A stretch of 64,000 nucleotides of DNA from Pseudomonas sp. AB6 (GTDB lineage Bacteria; Pseudomonadota; Gammaproteobacteria; Pseudomonadales; Pseudomonadaceae): contig NZ_JAVIWJ010000001.1 in the NCBI RefSeq assembly GCF_034314105.1, forward strand, positions 4,696,001 to 4,760,000. The letters are read 5' to 3'. Positions 49,100 through 57,593 of this stretch are shown here, one piece after another. The first letter of the stretch is position 1; each line of letters opens with the position of its first letter. The position numbers and the translations under genes are program-made. The notes beneath the pieces are model-generated. The model was given only the letters and a program-made list of their open reading frames with translations, was not told where the DNA came from and searched no databases.

Positions 49100-51684
49100 A
49101 TTCCAAATCGCAACGCCCCCAGCCGTCGCCGTTAACACCTACGCCACGGTTCAAGAAAGAAGGCCTGCTGCCTCTTAATTCCGACGACGTCGGGCTCAAT
49201 TACCGTAAGCAATATCGCCCCAAACTTATGTTTTCCGATGCGGTTGAGCGGGCTACCCGAGCCAGAGGCCATACCTATTTAGTTTCCTCATGCATGGACG
49301 TGTTGAACATCACTCTGTGTTTTGACGGCACCAATAACCACGAGCCCTCGGACAAGCGGGCTCAACCGCCGACCACCACCAACGTGGCGCGGCTGTTCCA
49401 TGCCAGTTTGGGCGGGGAAGATAACGGCGCCAAGAACCGGGACAACCAAGAAGGTTTTTACCGCTACTACATCCAGGGCGTCGGCACCGAATTCAAGGAA
49501 ATTGGTGAGTTCGAGCCTCGATTGCTGGGCTTGACCGGGGCTGCGGGAGGCGAGAATCGGATCGATTGGGCGTTCACCCGCTTGCTGGATACTCTCCACA
49601 GAGCCTGCGGTGAAAAGCGTCTAGAGCCCGTAGAGGCTTACGCACTGGTTCAGCAGATGAGCGCTTCATTAACCGGCGGGCTGTTTAGTAACGGAAACGC
49701 CTTGCGCCGCCAAGTGCTGCAAGCGCCGATGCTGGCGCTGCAAAAAAAGATCGAGAACCTGCACGCCCGCAGTGCGATCCCCCGGATCATCGGCATGCGC
49801 CTGTGGATCTACGGTTTCTCTCGAGGGGCTGCCGAGGCTCGGGCGTTTGCCAACTGGCTGGAAGCGCTGACCAAGATCGAGGTGGACGGTGAGACCTGTT
49901 ATTTGTTTGCCGGAATCCCCATCAGTATTGCTTTCATGGGCCTGTTCGACACCGTGGCCTCCACCGGCATGGCCTATGCAATGCCCTTCGCCGACGGCCA
50001 CATGGGCTGGGCGGATGACACCCTGCGGCTGCCGGAATCAGAGAAGTTTCTTGAGCGTTGCGTGCACTTGGTGGCGGCTCATGAACAACGCAACTGCTTC
50101 CCGGTGGATTCTATCCGGCGCAAAACCAACCCTAAGGATCCCAACTGCCCCTCGACTTACCGCGCCGGAACCTTTGAATACCTCTACCCCGGCATGCACT
50201 CTGACGTCGGCGGGGGGTATCCGCCGGGTGAGCAGGGTAAATCGCTGGCCGGACCTCAGGATGTGCTGTCGCAAATACCGCTGCAGCATATGTATGCGGA
50301 GGCCTATGCCGTCGGTGCGCCATTACAAGCACCAAAAGATGCGTTAAATGAAGAGCAAAAAGGAATGTGGCCATGGCTGGAAATGGACAGAGCAACTTTT
50401 GAGGCCTTCTCAGTCTCCGACACCCTAACCCACCGCTTCAACACCTGGCTCGACGCCCACCAAACCGGCCCGCTAGAAGATGCCATGGAGCATCAAGCCG
50501 CCCTGATCACTGCCTGGCGAATCAATCGGTACGCGTCCTTCCGCCTGCGGGAGACGTCGGCTTATCACCACGTTCAGGGCAAGGACATGACGGACGAAGA
50601 AAAAAACGCCTTCGAAGCGCTGTACGCCCGGCAGTCCGAAGAAAATCTGGCGCAGCACAACGGGACAGAGCCGTCGGCCCTGTCAGACAAGGAACAGGCA
50701 AAACGCGACAGCCATCTAGCGATCAAGCAGGCCTACGAACAGCGCACCGGGGCTACACAGCCCATGACCTTCAATACGCACAAGTCCTTTGAACCCATCC
50801 TCGACCAGAATCAGCTGGAAATGGCGATGAGCGAGTTTCGCCGTGACTATACGGGGAAGTGGGCGTTCGCCGACTCCAACGAGGCGACGTCGGCTGGCAC
50901 GGTGATCAACACGCTGTTCGGAGGGCTGGTGTACCTCATCAACGAACAAGACGAAGCCGAGGAATACGTCAAAATGCGCCGAACGGCCAATATAGCTTTC
51001 AACAAGCTCTACGCCCCCGGCAGGTTTGAACCCCTCAGTGATAAAGCGCAGACCCTTACCGATTTTTTTGACGAGCAAGTCCACGACTCACGCGCCTGGT
51101 TCATGAACGCGATGCTCAATGAGCGTGAAGTGTTCGGCGATTATTTCCGTTTTCGCGCAGTGTTCTTCGATGATCAATCCAACAAGTCGTTATCGCTGAT
51201 CGCCAGGTCCGGGCAGGTGATCGGGGTCGGCATCGCGCTTGCCAGCGTTGGCCTGAGCATCAAGCGCAACGACCCGCGTTACCTGATTGGGCTGATTATT
51301 CCGTCGCTGGGGATTCCGGCGTTTCGCGGCAAGCTCAACGCGCTGGCCATGCCGCAAGTGCGCGCCTTTGACCCGGTTACGAACATCGACCTGCCGATGC
51401 AAGACGTCGGCGCCCTCAGGACCTTTACCAAAAACACCGGCGACGTGCTGAAACTGGCCAAGGCCTTGCCTCTGCCTGAAGCCCTCAGCGACGAAACCGC
51501 CACCACGCCTGAGCTTAAAGCCCTGCTCAAAGCCCAAAAAACGGCGAGGGTCGCAGAAATGGCCAAAGAGCTGTTCGACAGCCTGCCCGCCGAAGAAAAA
51601 TCGGGATGGCTGGACCAAATCAAAGGCGTGGTGGGTAAATCCACCCGAGTCTGTAGTAGCCAACGTGTTGGTGCAGGGGTTTGA
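49084..51684 (+). CDS. Tle1-type (DUF2235) T6SS phospholipase effector
   Basis: This 866-residue protein has a DUF2235 alpha/beta-hydrolase domain at about residues 74-420. It opens NITLCFDGTNNHEP, the nucleophile elbow is GFSRG with Ser246, the likely acid is Asp289 in MGLFDTVAS and the histidine is His372 in GMHSDVGGGY. Tle1 enzymes are delivered by type VI secretion into rival cells and cut membrane phospholipids. A hydrophobic stretch near 705-750 (SGQVIGVGIALASVGLSIK, LIGLIIPSLGI) may bind membranes. No vgrG, hcp, PAAR or adaptor gene is nearby, so it must use apparatus encoded elsewhere. It is the last gene of the immunity operon and has no own clear terminator. Confidence 0.88.
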   Translation: MSSSLNSKSQRPQPSPLTPTPRFKKEGLLPLNSDDVGLNYRKQYRPKLMFSDAVERATRARGHTYLVSSCMDVLNITLCFDGTNNHEPSDKRAQPPTTTNVARLFHASLGGEDNGAKNRDNQEGFYRYYIQGVGTEFKEIGEFEPRLLGLTGAAGGENRIDWAFTRLLDTLHRACGEKRLEPVEAYALVQQMSASLTGGLFSNGNALRRQVLQAPMLALQKKIENLHARSAIPRIIGMRLWIYGFSRGAAEARAFANWLEALTKIEVDGETCYLFAGIPISIAFMGLFDTVASTGMAYAMPFADGHMGWADDTLRLPESEKFLERCVHLVAAHEQRNCFPVDSIRRKTNPKDPNCPSTYRAGTFEYLYPGMHSDVGGGYPPGEQGKSLAGPQDVLSQIPLQHMYAEAYAVGAPLQAPKDALNEEQKGMWPWLEMDRATFEAFSVSDTLTHRFNTWLDAHQTGPLEDAMEHQAALITAWRINRYASFRLRETSAYHHVQGKDMTDEEKNAFEALYARQSEENLAQHNGTEPSALSDKEQAKRDSHLAIKQAYEQRTGATQPMTFNTHKSFEPILDQNQLEMAMSEFRRDYTGKWAFADSNEATSAGTVINTLFGGLVYLINEQDEAEEYVKMRRTANIAFNKLYAPGRFEPLSDKAQTLTDFFDEQVHDSRAWFMNAMLNEREVFGDYFRFRAVFFDDQSNKSLSLIARSGQVIGVGIALASVGLSIKRNDPRYLIGLIIPSLGIPAFRGKLNALAMPQVRAFDPVTNIDLPMQDVGALRTFTKNTGDVLKLAKALPLPEALSDETATTPELKALLKAQKTARVAEMAKELFDSLPAEEKSGWLDQIKGVVGKSTRVCSSQRVGAGV

Positions 51685-51724
51685 AGCGTATGCCTGACAC
51701 GCCGCCTCGTGAGCACGTTGGCTT

Positions 51725-52465
51725 CTAAAGAAATCCAACCTGAGCTAACCGTTCCAGCAGCTCACTGACTTCCGTAAATTCCAGGTCCACGTTCGGCAAC
51801 ACCGGCCGACGCAAAATCAACACCGGCACCCCACGCTCTCGCGCCACCTCAAGCTTTGCCTCGGTTGCGCTGCCGCCGCTGTTTTTGCTGATCAGCACGT
51901 CGATGTCTCGACTCGCAAACAACTCACGTTCGCCCTCCAGCAAAAACGGCCCGCGTGCGGCGATGACGTCGCAGCGATCATTGCCGGGGGTATCGGTGAC
52001 GGTGTTCTCCAATGCGCGCAAGGTCCAGAACTGCTGGGCGGGTATTTCATGAAGGTGCTGCAAGGGCTCGCGGCCAAGGGTGAACAGCGGTCGCTTGAAC
52101 CGGGCGAGGGCGGTGATCAGTTCGGGCCAATCAGCGACTTCACGCCAGTCATCGGTGACTTGCGCTTGCCACCCCGGTCGGCGCAAGGCCCAACACGCGG
52201 TAGCGCTGAGCTGCGCGGCTCGCGCAGCGTTGTGGCTGATCTGGGCGGCGTAAGGGTGGGTGGCGTCCAGCAGCAAATCGATGCCTTGATCGCGAATAAA
52301 CTGCGCTAATCCTTCGGCACCGCCGTAGCCGCCGACACGCACCTGGCAGGTCAAGTCAGTCGGCACCCGGCCTACACCGGCCAGGCTGTAGATATGCTGC
52401 GGCCCCAATCGACGGGCGATGGCCAGTGCGTCGGTCACGCCGCCCAGTAATAACAGGCGCTTCAT
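51725..52465 (-). CDS. cobK: Precorrin-6A reductase
   Basis: This is the NADPH-dependent reductase of the corrin ring, 246 residues. It starts MKRLLLLGGVTDALAIARRL with the nucleotide loop and contains LLLDATHPYAAQISHNAARA and VLISKNSGGSATEAKLEVAR, both family hallmarks. The start overlaps the cbiD stop by ATGA (52462-52465). The open frame continues upstream to 52576 but only as a shadow of cbiD. Confidence 0.93.
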   Translation of the reverse strand: MKRLLLLGGVTDALAIARRLGPQHIYSLAGVGRVPTDLTCQVRVGGYGGAEGLAQFIRDQGIDLLLDATHPYAAQISHNAARAAQLSATACWALRRPGWQAQVTDDWREVADWPELITALARFKRPLFTLGREPLQHLHEIPAQQFWTLRALENTVTDTPGNDRCDVIAARGPFLLEGERELFASRDIDVLISKNSGGSATEAKLEVARERGVPVLILRRPVLPNVDLEFTEVSELLERLAQVGFL

Positions 52466-53559
52466 GCCGAGACCCCGGCATGCCCGACAATGCCGCCTTG
52501 GCGGTCGATGGCGAACACTTCCACTTCCACTTCTCTGGGCACCACGCTTTGGGCAAACCGCAGCGCGTGACGACACACTTCATCACCCAGCGCGATGCCG
52601 ACGGCGCTGGCCATGGCCAACGCTTGCTGGCTGGTGTTGGCGCCACGGATAGCCTGTTGCAGCGCGTCGTTGGCACCGAGGGAGGCGGCCCAATGGGCCA
52701 GTTGCGGCGGGTCGATGCTGGAGTGGCGGCTGTGCAAGTCCATATGGCCCGCCGCCAGTTTGCTGATTTTGCCGAAGCCGCCGCAGATGCTGAGTTTGGC
52801 CACCGGCACTTTGCGCAGGTGCTTGAGCACGGCGCCGATAAAGTCGCCCATTTCGATCAAGGCAATTTCCGGCAGGTCGTAGACCCGGCGCATGGTGTCT
52901 TCGCTGGCGTTGCCGGTACAGGCGGCAATGTGCAGATAACCGTTGGTTTTTGCGACGTCGATGCCTTGATGAATCGACGCGATGTACGCCGCGCAGGAAA
53001 ACGGTCGAACGATGCCGCTGGTGCCGAGGATCGACAGCCCACCGAGAATGCCCAAGCGCGGGTTCATGGTTTTCAAGGCCAGGGTCTCGCCGCCCTCGAC
53101 ACACAGGGTCACCTCGAAACCACCGGTGTAGTTCGATGCCTGGGCCAGTTGCAGCAAATGCTCGGTGATCATTTTGCGCGGCACCGGGTTGATCGCCGGC
53201 TCGCCCACGGCAAGTACCAGACCCGGACGCGTCACCGTGCCCACGCCTGGACCCGCTTTGAACCGCACGCCGGGTTCCGCGATCAGCCGCACCCGAGAAA
53301 ATACCAGGGCGCCATGAGTGACGTCAGGGTCGTCGCCTGCATCCTTGATCGTCCCGGCTTCGGCACCGTCGGCAAACGCCCGGCAAAACTCCAGGCGCAT
53401 GTGCACCTGCTTGCCCTTGGGCAGCACGATTTCTACCGCGTCGTTGATTTCGCCATTTAACAGTAATCGCGCCGCCGCCAGACAGGTCGCCGTCGCGCAA
53501 CTGCCGGTGGTGTAACCGGAGCGCAGGGGCGCGGGTTGTTCGGCGGTCTCGGCGCGCAT
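52462..53559 (-). CDS. cbiD: Cobalt-precorrin-5B (C1)-methyltransferase CbiD
   Basis: This 365-residue enzyme methylates C1 of the contracted corrin ring. The start LRSGYTTGSCATATCLAAARLLL is the clearest family mark, followed by GPGVGTVTRPGL and TGNASEDTMRR. CbiD takes the place of CobF in many pseudomonads that otherwise use the aerobic-type pathway. It starts on the last base of the cobL stop. Confidence 0.94.
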   Translation of the reverse strand: MRAETAEQPAPLRSGYTTGSCATATCLAAARLLLNGEINDAVEIVLPKGKQVHMRLEFCRAFADGAEAGTIKDAGDDPDVTHGALVFSRVRLIAEPGVRFKAGPGVGTVTRPGLVLAVGEPAINPVPRKMITEHLLQLAQASNYTGGFEVTLCVEGGETLALKTMNPRLGILGGLSILGTSGIVRPFSCAAYIASIHQGIDVAKTNGYLHIAACTGNASEDTMRRVYDLPEIALIEMGDFIGAVLKHLRKVPVAKLSICGGFGKISKLAAGHMDLHSRHSSIDPPQLAHWAASLGANDALQQAIRGANTSQQALAMASAVGIALGDEVCRHALRFAQSVVPREVEVEVFAIDRQGGIVGHAGVSA

Positions 53560-54761
53560 CAGGGTTTGATCGCTTCGAGCAGGGTGATGGGCAAGGCTTG
53601 GCGCCAGGTGTCGAACTCACCCAGGGGCTTGGCCTGGGCCACATGCAGGCGGGTCAGTTCGCCGCCGAACTGCTCGCGCCAGACCACCAGCGTGGCTTCG
53701 CTTTGCAGGGTGACGGCGTTCGCGACCAGACGCCCGCCTGAGCGCAGCTTTTGCCAGCACACGTCGAGTACGCCGGGGCGAGTGACGCCGCCGCCGATGA
53801 AAATCGCATCTGGGGTTTCCAGATCAAACAACACCTTGGGAGCTTGACCGCGAATCAATTGCAAGCCGGGCACGCCTAGCGCATCGCGGTTGTGTTCGAT
53901 CAATAGCTGACGGCCTTCATCGGCTTCGATAGCCAGCGTGCGGCAGCTTGGGTGCGCGCGCATCCATTCAATGCCTATAGAACCGCAGCCCGCGCCGACG
54001 TCCCAGAGCAATTCACCCGGCGTAGGTGCAAGGCGCGCCAAGGTGATGGCCCTTATATCGCGCTTGGTCAGTTGGCCGTCGTGTTTGAAGGCGCTGTCGG
54101 GTAGGCCGGCCAGCATCGACAAACGCGGTGTGTCGACGTCGGCGCGGCATTCGATGGCAACCACATTCAGCGCGGCAATGGGCAGGTTTCTCCATTGGCT
54201 GGCGATCTCTTCGACTCGACGCTCATCCGTGCCGCCTAAATGCTCCAGCACCGTCATGCGGCTGGGGCCGTAACCTCGGGCACGTAATAGCTCCGCGATC
54301 GCCGCCGGACTGCTGCCGTCGTTGCTCAAAACCAACAGGCGCACACCGTTATGAAATTGAGCATTCAACGCCGCCAATGGCCGGGCGACCACCGATAACG
54401 TGACCACATCTTGCAGCGGCCAACCCAAGCGGGCAGCTGCCAGGGAATAGGACGACGGCGAGGCCAGCACGCGCATTTCCTCGGCATCGACCTGCCGTGC
54501 AAGGCTGGCGCCGACCCCAAACAGCATCGGATCGCCACTCGCCAACACGCAAATCGGCGTGCCGCGTTGGTCTAGAACCGGGATTAGAGAAAACGGGCTG
54601 GGCCAGAGCGTGCGTTCGGCACGAATACAGGCAGGCAGTAAATCCAGCTGACGCTGACCGCCAAACACCTGAGTAGCGCCCAGCAGCGCGTGGCGAGCCG
54701 TCTTGCCCAGGCCTTTGAAGCCCTCTTCACCGATTCCCACGACTGTCAGCCAGGGCGCCAT
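53559..54761 (-). CDS. cobL: Precorrin-6Y C5,15-methyltransferase (decarboxylating) CobL
   Basis: This 400-residue two-domain enzyme adds methyl groups to C5 and C15 and removes the C12 acetate carboxyl. The N-terminal CbiE-like tetrapyrrole methylase holds VVGIGEEGFKGL and ASGDPMLFGVG. The C-terminal CbiT-like class I methyltransferase holds LLWDVGAGCGSIGIEWMR and AIFIGGGVTRPG. It is the first of the three minus-strand cob genes, divergent from cobG across about 125 bases. Confidence 0.94.
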   Translation of the reverse strand: MAPWLTVVGIGEEGFKGLGKTARHALLGATQVFGGQRQLDLLPACIRAERTLWPSPFSLIPVLDQRGTPICVLASGDPMLFGVGASLARQVDAEEMRVLASPSSYSLAAARLGWPLQDVVTLSVVARPLAALNAQFHNGVRLLVLSNDGSSPAAIAELLRARGYGPSRMTVLEHLGGTDERRVEEIASQWRNLPIAALNVVAIECRADVDTPRLSMLAGLPDSAFKHDGQLTKRDIRAITLARLAPTPGELLWDVGAGCGSIGIEWMRAHPSCRTLAIEADEGRQLLIEHNRDALGVPGLQLIRGQAPKVLFDLETPDAIFIGGGVTRPGVLDVCWQKLRSGGRLVANAVTLQSEATLVVWREQFGGELTRLHVAQAKPLGEFDTWRQALPITLLEAIKP

Positions 54762-54887
54762 GTATGTTCCTCAACCGACTTAAATAAGCAGTTCCGACAG
54801 AGCGGCTTTTCATGCCTGCGGACAAAGCAGGCATAATACCGCGCCCACAGGGCTGTAGCGTTTTTCAAATTCAGTTTGGGTGACCCT

Positions 54888-56243
54888 TTGAACCAGCCGA
54901 CGTCCGCATCGCCTTTACGCCCCTCGGCTTGCCCGGGGTTGTTGCGTATCGTCCCGGCGCTGGACGGCGGTATCTGCCGTATCAAGTTGGCCGGCGGTTC
55001 TATCACTTCGATTCAGGCCGCCGCCGTGGCTGAAGCGGCGCAGCGTTACGCTGGGGGGGTGATTGAGGCGACAAATCGGGCCAACCTGCAGATTCGCGGC
55101 ATTGGTGCCGAACAGGACGCTTTGATTGCGATTCTGTTGAGCGCCGGTCTTGGGCCGAATAACCCGGCGAGCGACGACGTGCGTAACCTGATGCTGAGCC
55201 CGACGGCCGGAATTGACCCGCAGCAGTTGTTCGACAGCCGACCGTTGGCTGCGCAGATTCTCGGTACCTTGGAGAACGAGCCTCGTTTTCATGACCTGTC
55301 GCCCAAATTCGCCCTCTCCCTGGACGCAGGCGAAGCGCTGGTGATGCGTGAACACCCCCATGATCTGTGGTTGTCGGCGCTGGAAGTCGACGGGGAAGTC
55401 CTGTTGGCGTTCGGGTTGGCGGGGTGTCCTGGGCATGATGCACCGCTTGCTGCGGTGGCGTTAGCCGAGGGGCATGCGCTGGTGATTGCGGTGCTGGACG
55501 CGTTTCTTGAATCGGCGCGGCCGGAGCAAACACGGATGCGCCATCTGCTGGCAGCGATGCCGATTGAGGAATTTCTTCAAGCCGTAGGGCGGCGGTTAAT
55601 CGGTCCTCTTCGCAGGCAAGCCTGCTCCCACAGAGCCTTGGAACTCCCAAACCCTGTGGGACCAGGTTTGCCTGCGAACGCGTTGGGTGTGTATCAGCAA
55701 TCGGTGGCTGGGCGTGTTGCGGTCGGCGCCGCTGTGCCATTGGGACGGCTCGATGCCTCGATGCTGCGCGCCGTTGCCCAATTGGCCGCGCAATGGGGCG
55801 ACGGGACGTTGCGTCTGACGCCGTGGCAAAGCGTTTTGCTGCCCAATGTGTGCGGCGAACACGCTTCAACGGTCATGGCCGGCCTGCACGCGGCGGGCTT
55901 GATCTGCAACCGCGAACAGCCGTTGGCAAACATCATCGCCTGCACCGGCTCAGCTGGCTGCGTCAAAGGCTTGGCCGACACCAAAACCGACGCCTTTAAG
56001 CTGGCGGTTTTGTTGGAGCATCATGGCTTGAACCTGCCGGTACACCTGACGGCCTGCTCACGCAGCTGCGCCGCCGCGCATATCGCCCCGATGACCTTGC
56101 TGGCGACCCGCGCCGGACATTACGACCTTTATTTTCGCGACACGCAGCAGCCGGGTTTCGGCGCATTGCGGGCGCGTGACCTCACTATAGAAGCAGTCGG
56201 CGCGTTATTCGCTGCCGACTCACGGAGCAGTACTGATGATTGA
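54888..56243 (+). CDS. cobG: Precorrin-3B synthase CobG, with a REP pair inside the frame
   Basis: This oxygen-dependent, iron-sulfur and sirohaem-type enzyme forms the ring-contraction substrate; about 451 residues. It has two nitrite/sulfite-reductase half domains: SGRs such as ACPGLLRIVPALDGGICRIKL at the N-terminus, and the cluster ligands CTGSAGC...ACSRSC in the C-terminal half. Residues around 241-264 (LRRQACSHRALELPNPVGPG) are encoded by a REP pair (55609-55678) that reads through without a stop. The start is probably TTG at 54888, after GGGTGA; another TTG lies at 54876. The end overlaps cobH by eight bases. Confidence 0.88.
   Translation: MNQPTSASPLRPSACPGLLRIVPALDGGICRIKLAGGSITSIQAAAVAEAAQRYAGGVIEATNRANLQIRGIGAEQDALIAILLSAGLGPNNPASDDVRNLMLSPTAGIDPQQLFDSRPLAAQILGTLENEPRFHDLSPKFALSLDAGEALVMREHPHDLWLSALEVDGEVLLAFGLAGCPGHDAPLAAVALAEGHALVIAVLDAFLESARPEQTRMRHLLAAMPIEEFLQAVGRRLIGPLRRQACSHRALELPNPVGPGLPANALGVYQQSVAGRVAVGAAVPLGRLDASMLRAVAQLAAQWGDGTLRLTPWQSVLLPNVCGEHASTVMAGLHAAGLICNREQPLANIIACTGSAGCVKGLADTKTDAFKLAVLLEHHGLNLPVHLTACSRSCAAAHIAPMTLLATRAGHYDLYFRDTQQPGFGALRARDLTIEAVGALFAADSRSSTDD
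55609..55678. repeat. REP pair embedded in the cobG coding sequence
   Basis: TTCGCAGGCAAGCCTGCTCC continues as CACAG (55609-55633), and its inverted partner, starting CTGTGGGACCAGG and ending GCCTGCGAA, lies at 55654-55678. REP pairs are normally between genes. Here both units are translated and add roughly 23 residues with no resemblance to CobG. Confidence 0.85.
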
Positions 56244-56862
56244 TTACATCCGCGACGGCCAGGAGATTTATCGCAACTCCTTCGCGATCATTCGTGCCGA
56301 GGCCCGGCTCGACAAGATCCCGGCCGACCTGGAAAAACTCGCCGTGCGGGTGATTCATGCCTGTGGAATGGTTGAGGTTATCGAAGACCTGCGCTATTCC
56401 CCCGGCGCCGGTACTGCTGGCCGCAATGCCTTGGCCGCTGGCGCGCCGATTCTCTGTGACGCCCGTATGGTGTCCGAAGGCGTAACCCGCACGCGCCTGC
56501 CTGCCAACAATCAGGTGATCTGCACCCTCAAGGACGACGGCGTCCCGGAGCTGGCTCGCGAATTGGGTAATACCCGCTCTGCCGCCGCACTGGAGCTGTG
56601 GCGTCCGTATCTGGAAGGCGCGGTGGTGGTGATTGGCAACGCACCGACTGCGTTGTTCTACCTGCTGGAAATGCTCGATGCCGGTGCGCCAAAACCGGCG
56701 TTGATCCTCGGTTTTCCGGTAGGTTTCGTTGGCGCGGCCGAGTCCAAGGCGATGCTCGCGGCCAACAGCCGGGGCGTGCCGTTTGTGATCATGCAGGGTC
56801 GTCGCGGAGGTAGCGCGATGGCGGCCGCTGCGGTCAACGCCTTGGCCACGGAGATCGAATGA
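56236..56862 (+). CDS. cobH: Precorrin-8X methylmutase
   Basis: This 208-residue enzyme moves the methyl group from C11 to C12 to give hydrogenobyrinate. Marks: MIDYIRDGQEIYRNSFAIIR at the start, VIHACGMVEV with the catalytic histidine near residue 43, and GFPVGFVGAAESK near the end. It overlaps cobG by eight bases and cobI by four. Confidence 0.95.
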   Translation: MIDYIRDGQEIYRNSFAIIRAEARLDKIPADLEKLAVRVIHACGMVEVIEDLRYSPGAGTAGRNALAAGAPILCDARMVSEGVTRTRLPANNQVICTLKDDGVPELARELGNTRSAAALELWRPYLEGAVVVIGNAPTALFYLLEMLDAGAPKPALILGFPVGFVGAAESKAMLAANSRGVPFVIMQGRRGGSAMAAAAVNALATEIE

Positions 56863-57593
56863 TGCAGCAACCCGGTCGTTTGATTGGTCTGGGAGTCGGC
56901 CCAGGTGATCCCGAGCTGATAACCGTTAAGGCCCTGCGTCTGCTTCGCGAATCCCCTGTGGTTGCCTACTTCGTCGCCAAGGGTAAGAAAGGCAACGCGT
57001 TCGGCATCATCGAGGCGCACCTGCAACACGCGCAAACCTTGATGCCGTTGGTCTACCCAGTCACCACCGAAGCATTGCCAGCGCCGTTGTCCTATGAGCA
57101 AGTCATCAGCGACTTCTACGACGAGGCCAGCGAAGCCTTGGCGGCGCATCTGGATGCCGGACGCGATGTGGCGGTGATCTGCGAAGGCGATCCGTTTTTC
57201 TATGGTTCTTATATGTACCTGCACGACCGTCTTGCTGAACGCTATGAAGCCGAAGTGGTGCCCGGTGTTTGCTCGATGCTGGGCGGCGCTTCGGTGCTGG
57301 GCGCGCCGCTGGTCTATCGCAACCAAAGCTTGTCGGTGTTATCCGGCGTGCTGCCCCACGATGAACTCAAGCGGCGTCTGGCGGATGCCGATGCGGCGGT
57401 GATCATGAAGCTGGGCCGCAACTTCACTAAGGTCCGCCAGGTTTTGGAAGAGCTGGGCATGGCCGAGCGCGCTTTGTATGTTGAGCGCGCGACCATGTCC
57501 AACCAGAAAATCGTTCCGTTGGATCAGGTCGAACCCATGTCGTCGCCGTACTTTTCGCTGATTATTGTTCCCGGCGAACGGTGGCAAGGCTGA
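56859..57593 (+). CDS. cobI: Precorrin-2 C20-methyltransferase
   Basis: This SAM-dependent tetrapyrrole methylase of 244 residues has the family pattern GRLIGLGVGPGDPELITVKAL at the N-terminus, CEGDPFFYGSYMYLHDRL in the middle and VPGVCSMLGGASVLGAPL. It starts in an ATGA overlap with cobH and ends in a TGATG overlap with cobJ. Confidence 0.95.
   Translation: MMQQPGRLIGLGVGPGDPELITVKALRLLRESPVVAYFVAKGKKGNAFGIIEAHLQHAQTLMPLVYPVTTEALPAPLSYEQVISDFYDEASEALAAHLDAGRDVAVICEGDPFFYGSYMYLHDRLAERYEAEVVPGVCSMLGGASVLGAPLVYRNQSLSVLSGVLPHDELKRRLADADAAVIMKLGRNFTKVRQVLEELGMAERALYVERATMSNQKIVPLDQVEPMSSPYFSLIIVPGERWQG

Noticed and set aside
52426..53460. A 344-codon open frame on the plus strand
   Set aside because: It is opposite cbiD; high GC content makes such long antisense frames common in this window.
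54762..54887. A cobalamin riboswitch before the cob operons
   Set aside because: The 125-base gap between cobL and cobG lacks the B12-box and the conserved core, and is too short for the full aptamer.
55003..55869. A 288-codon minus-strand frame inside cobG
   Set aside because: Arginine/proline-rich composition and lack of motifs mark it as a shadow of cobG, whose frame includes the REP insert.
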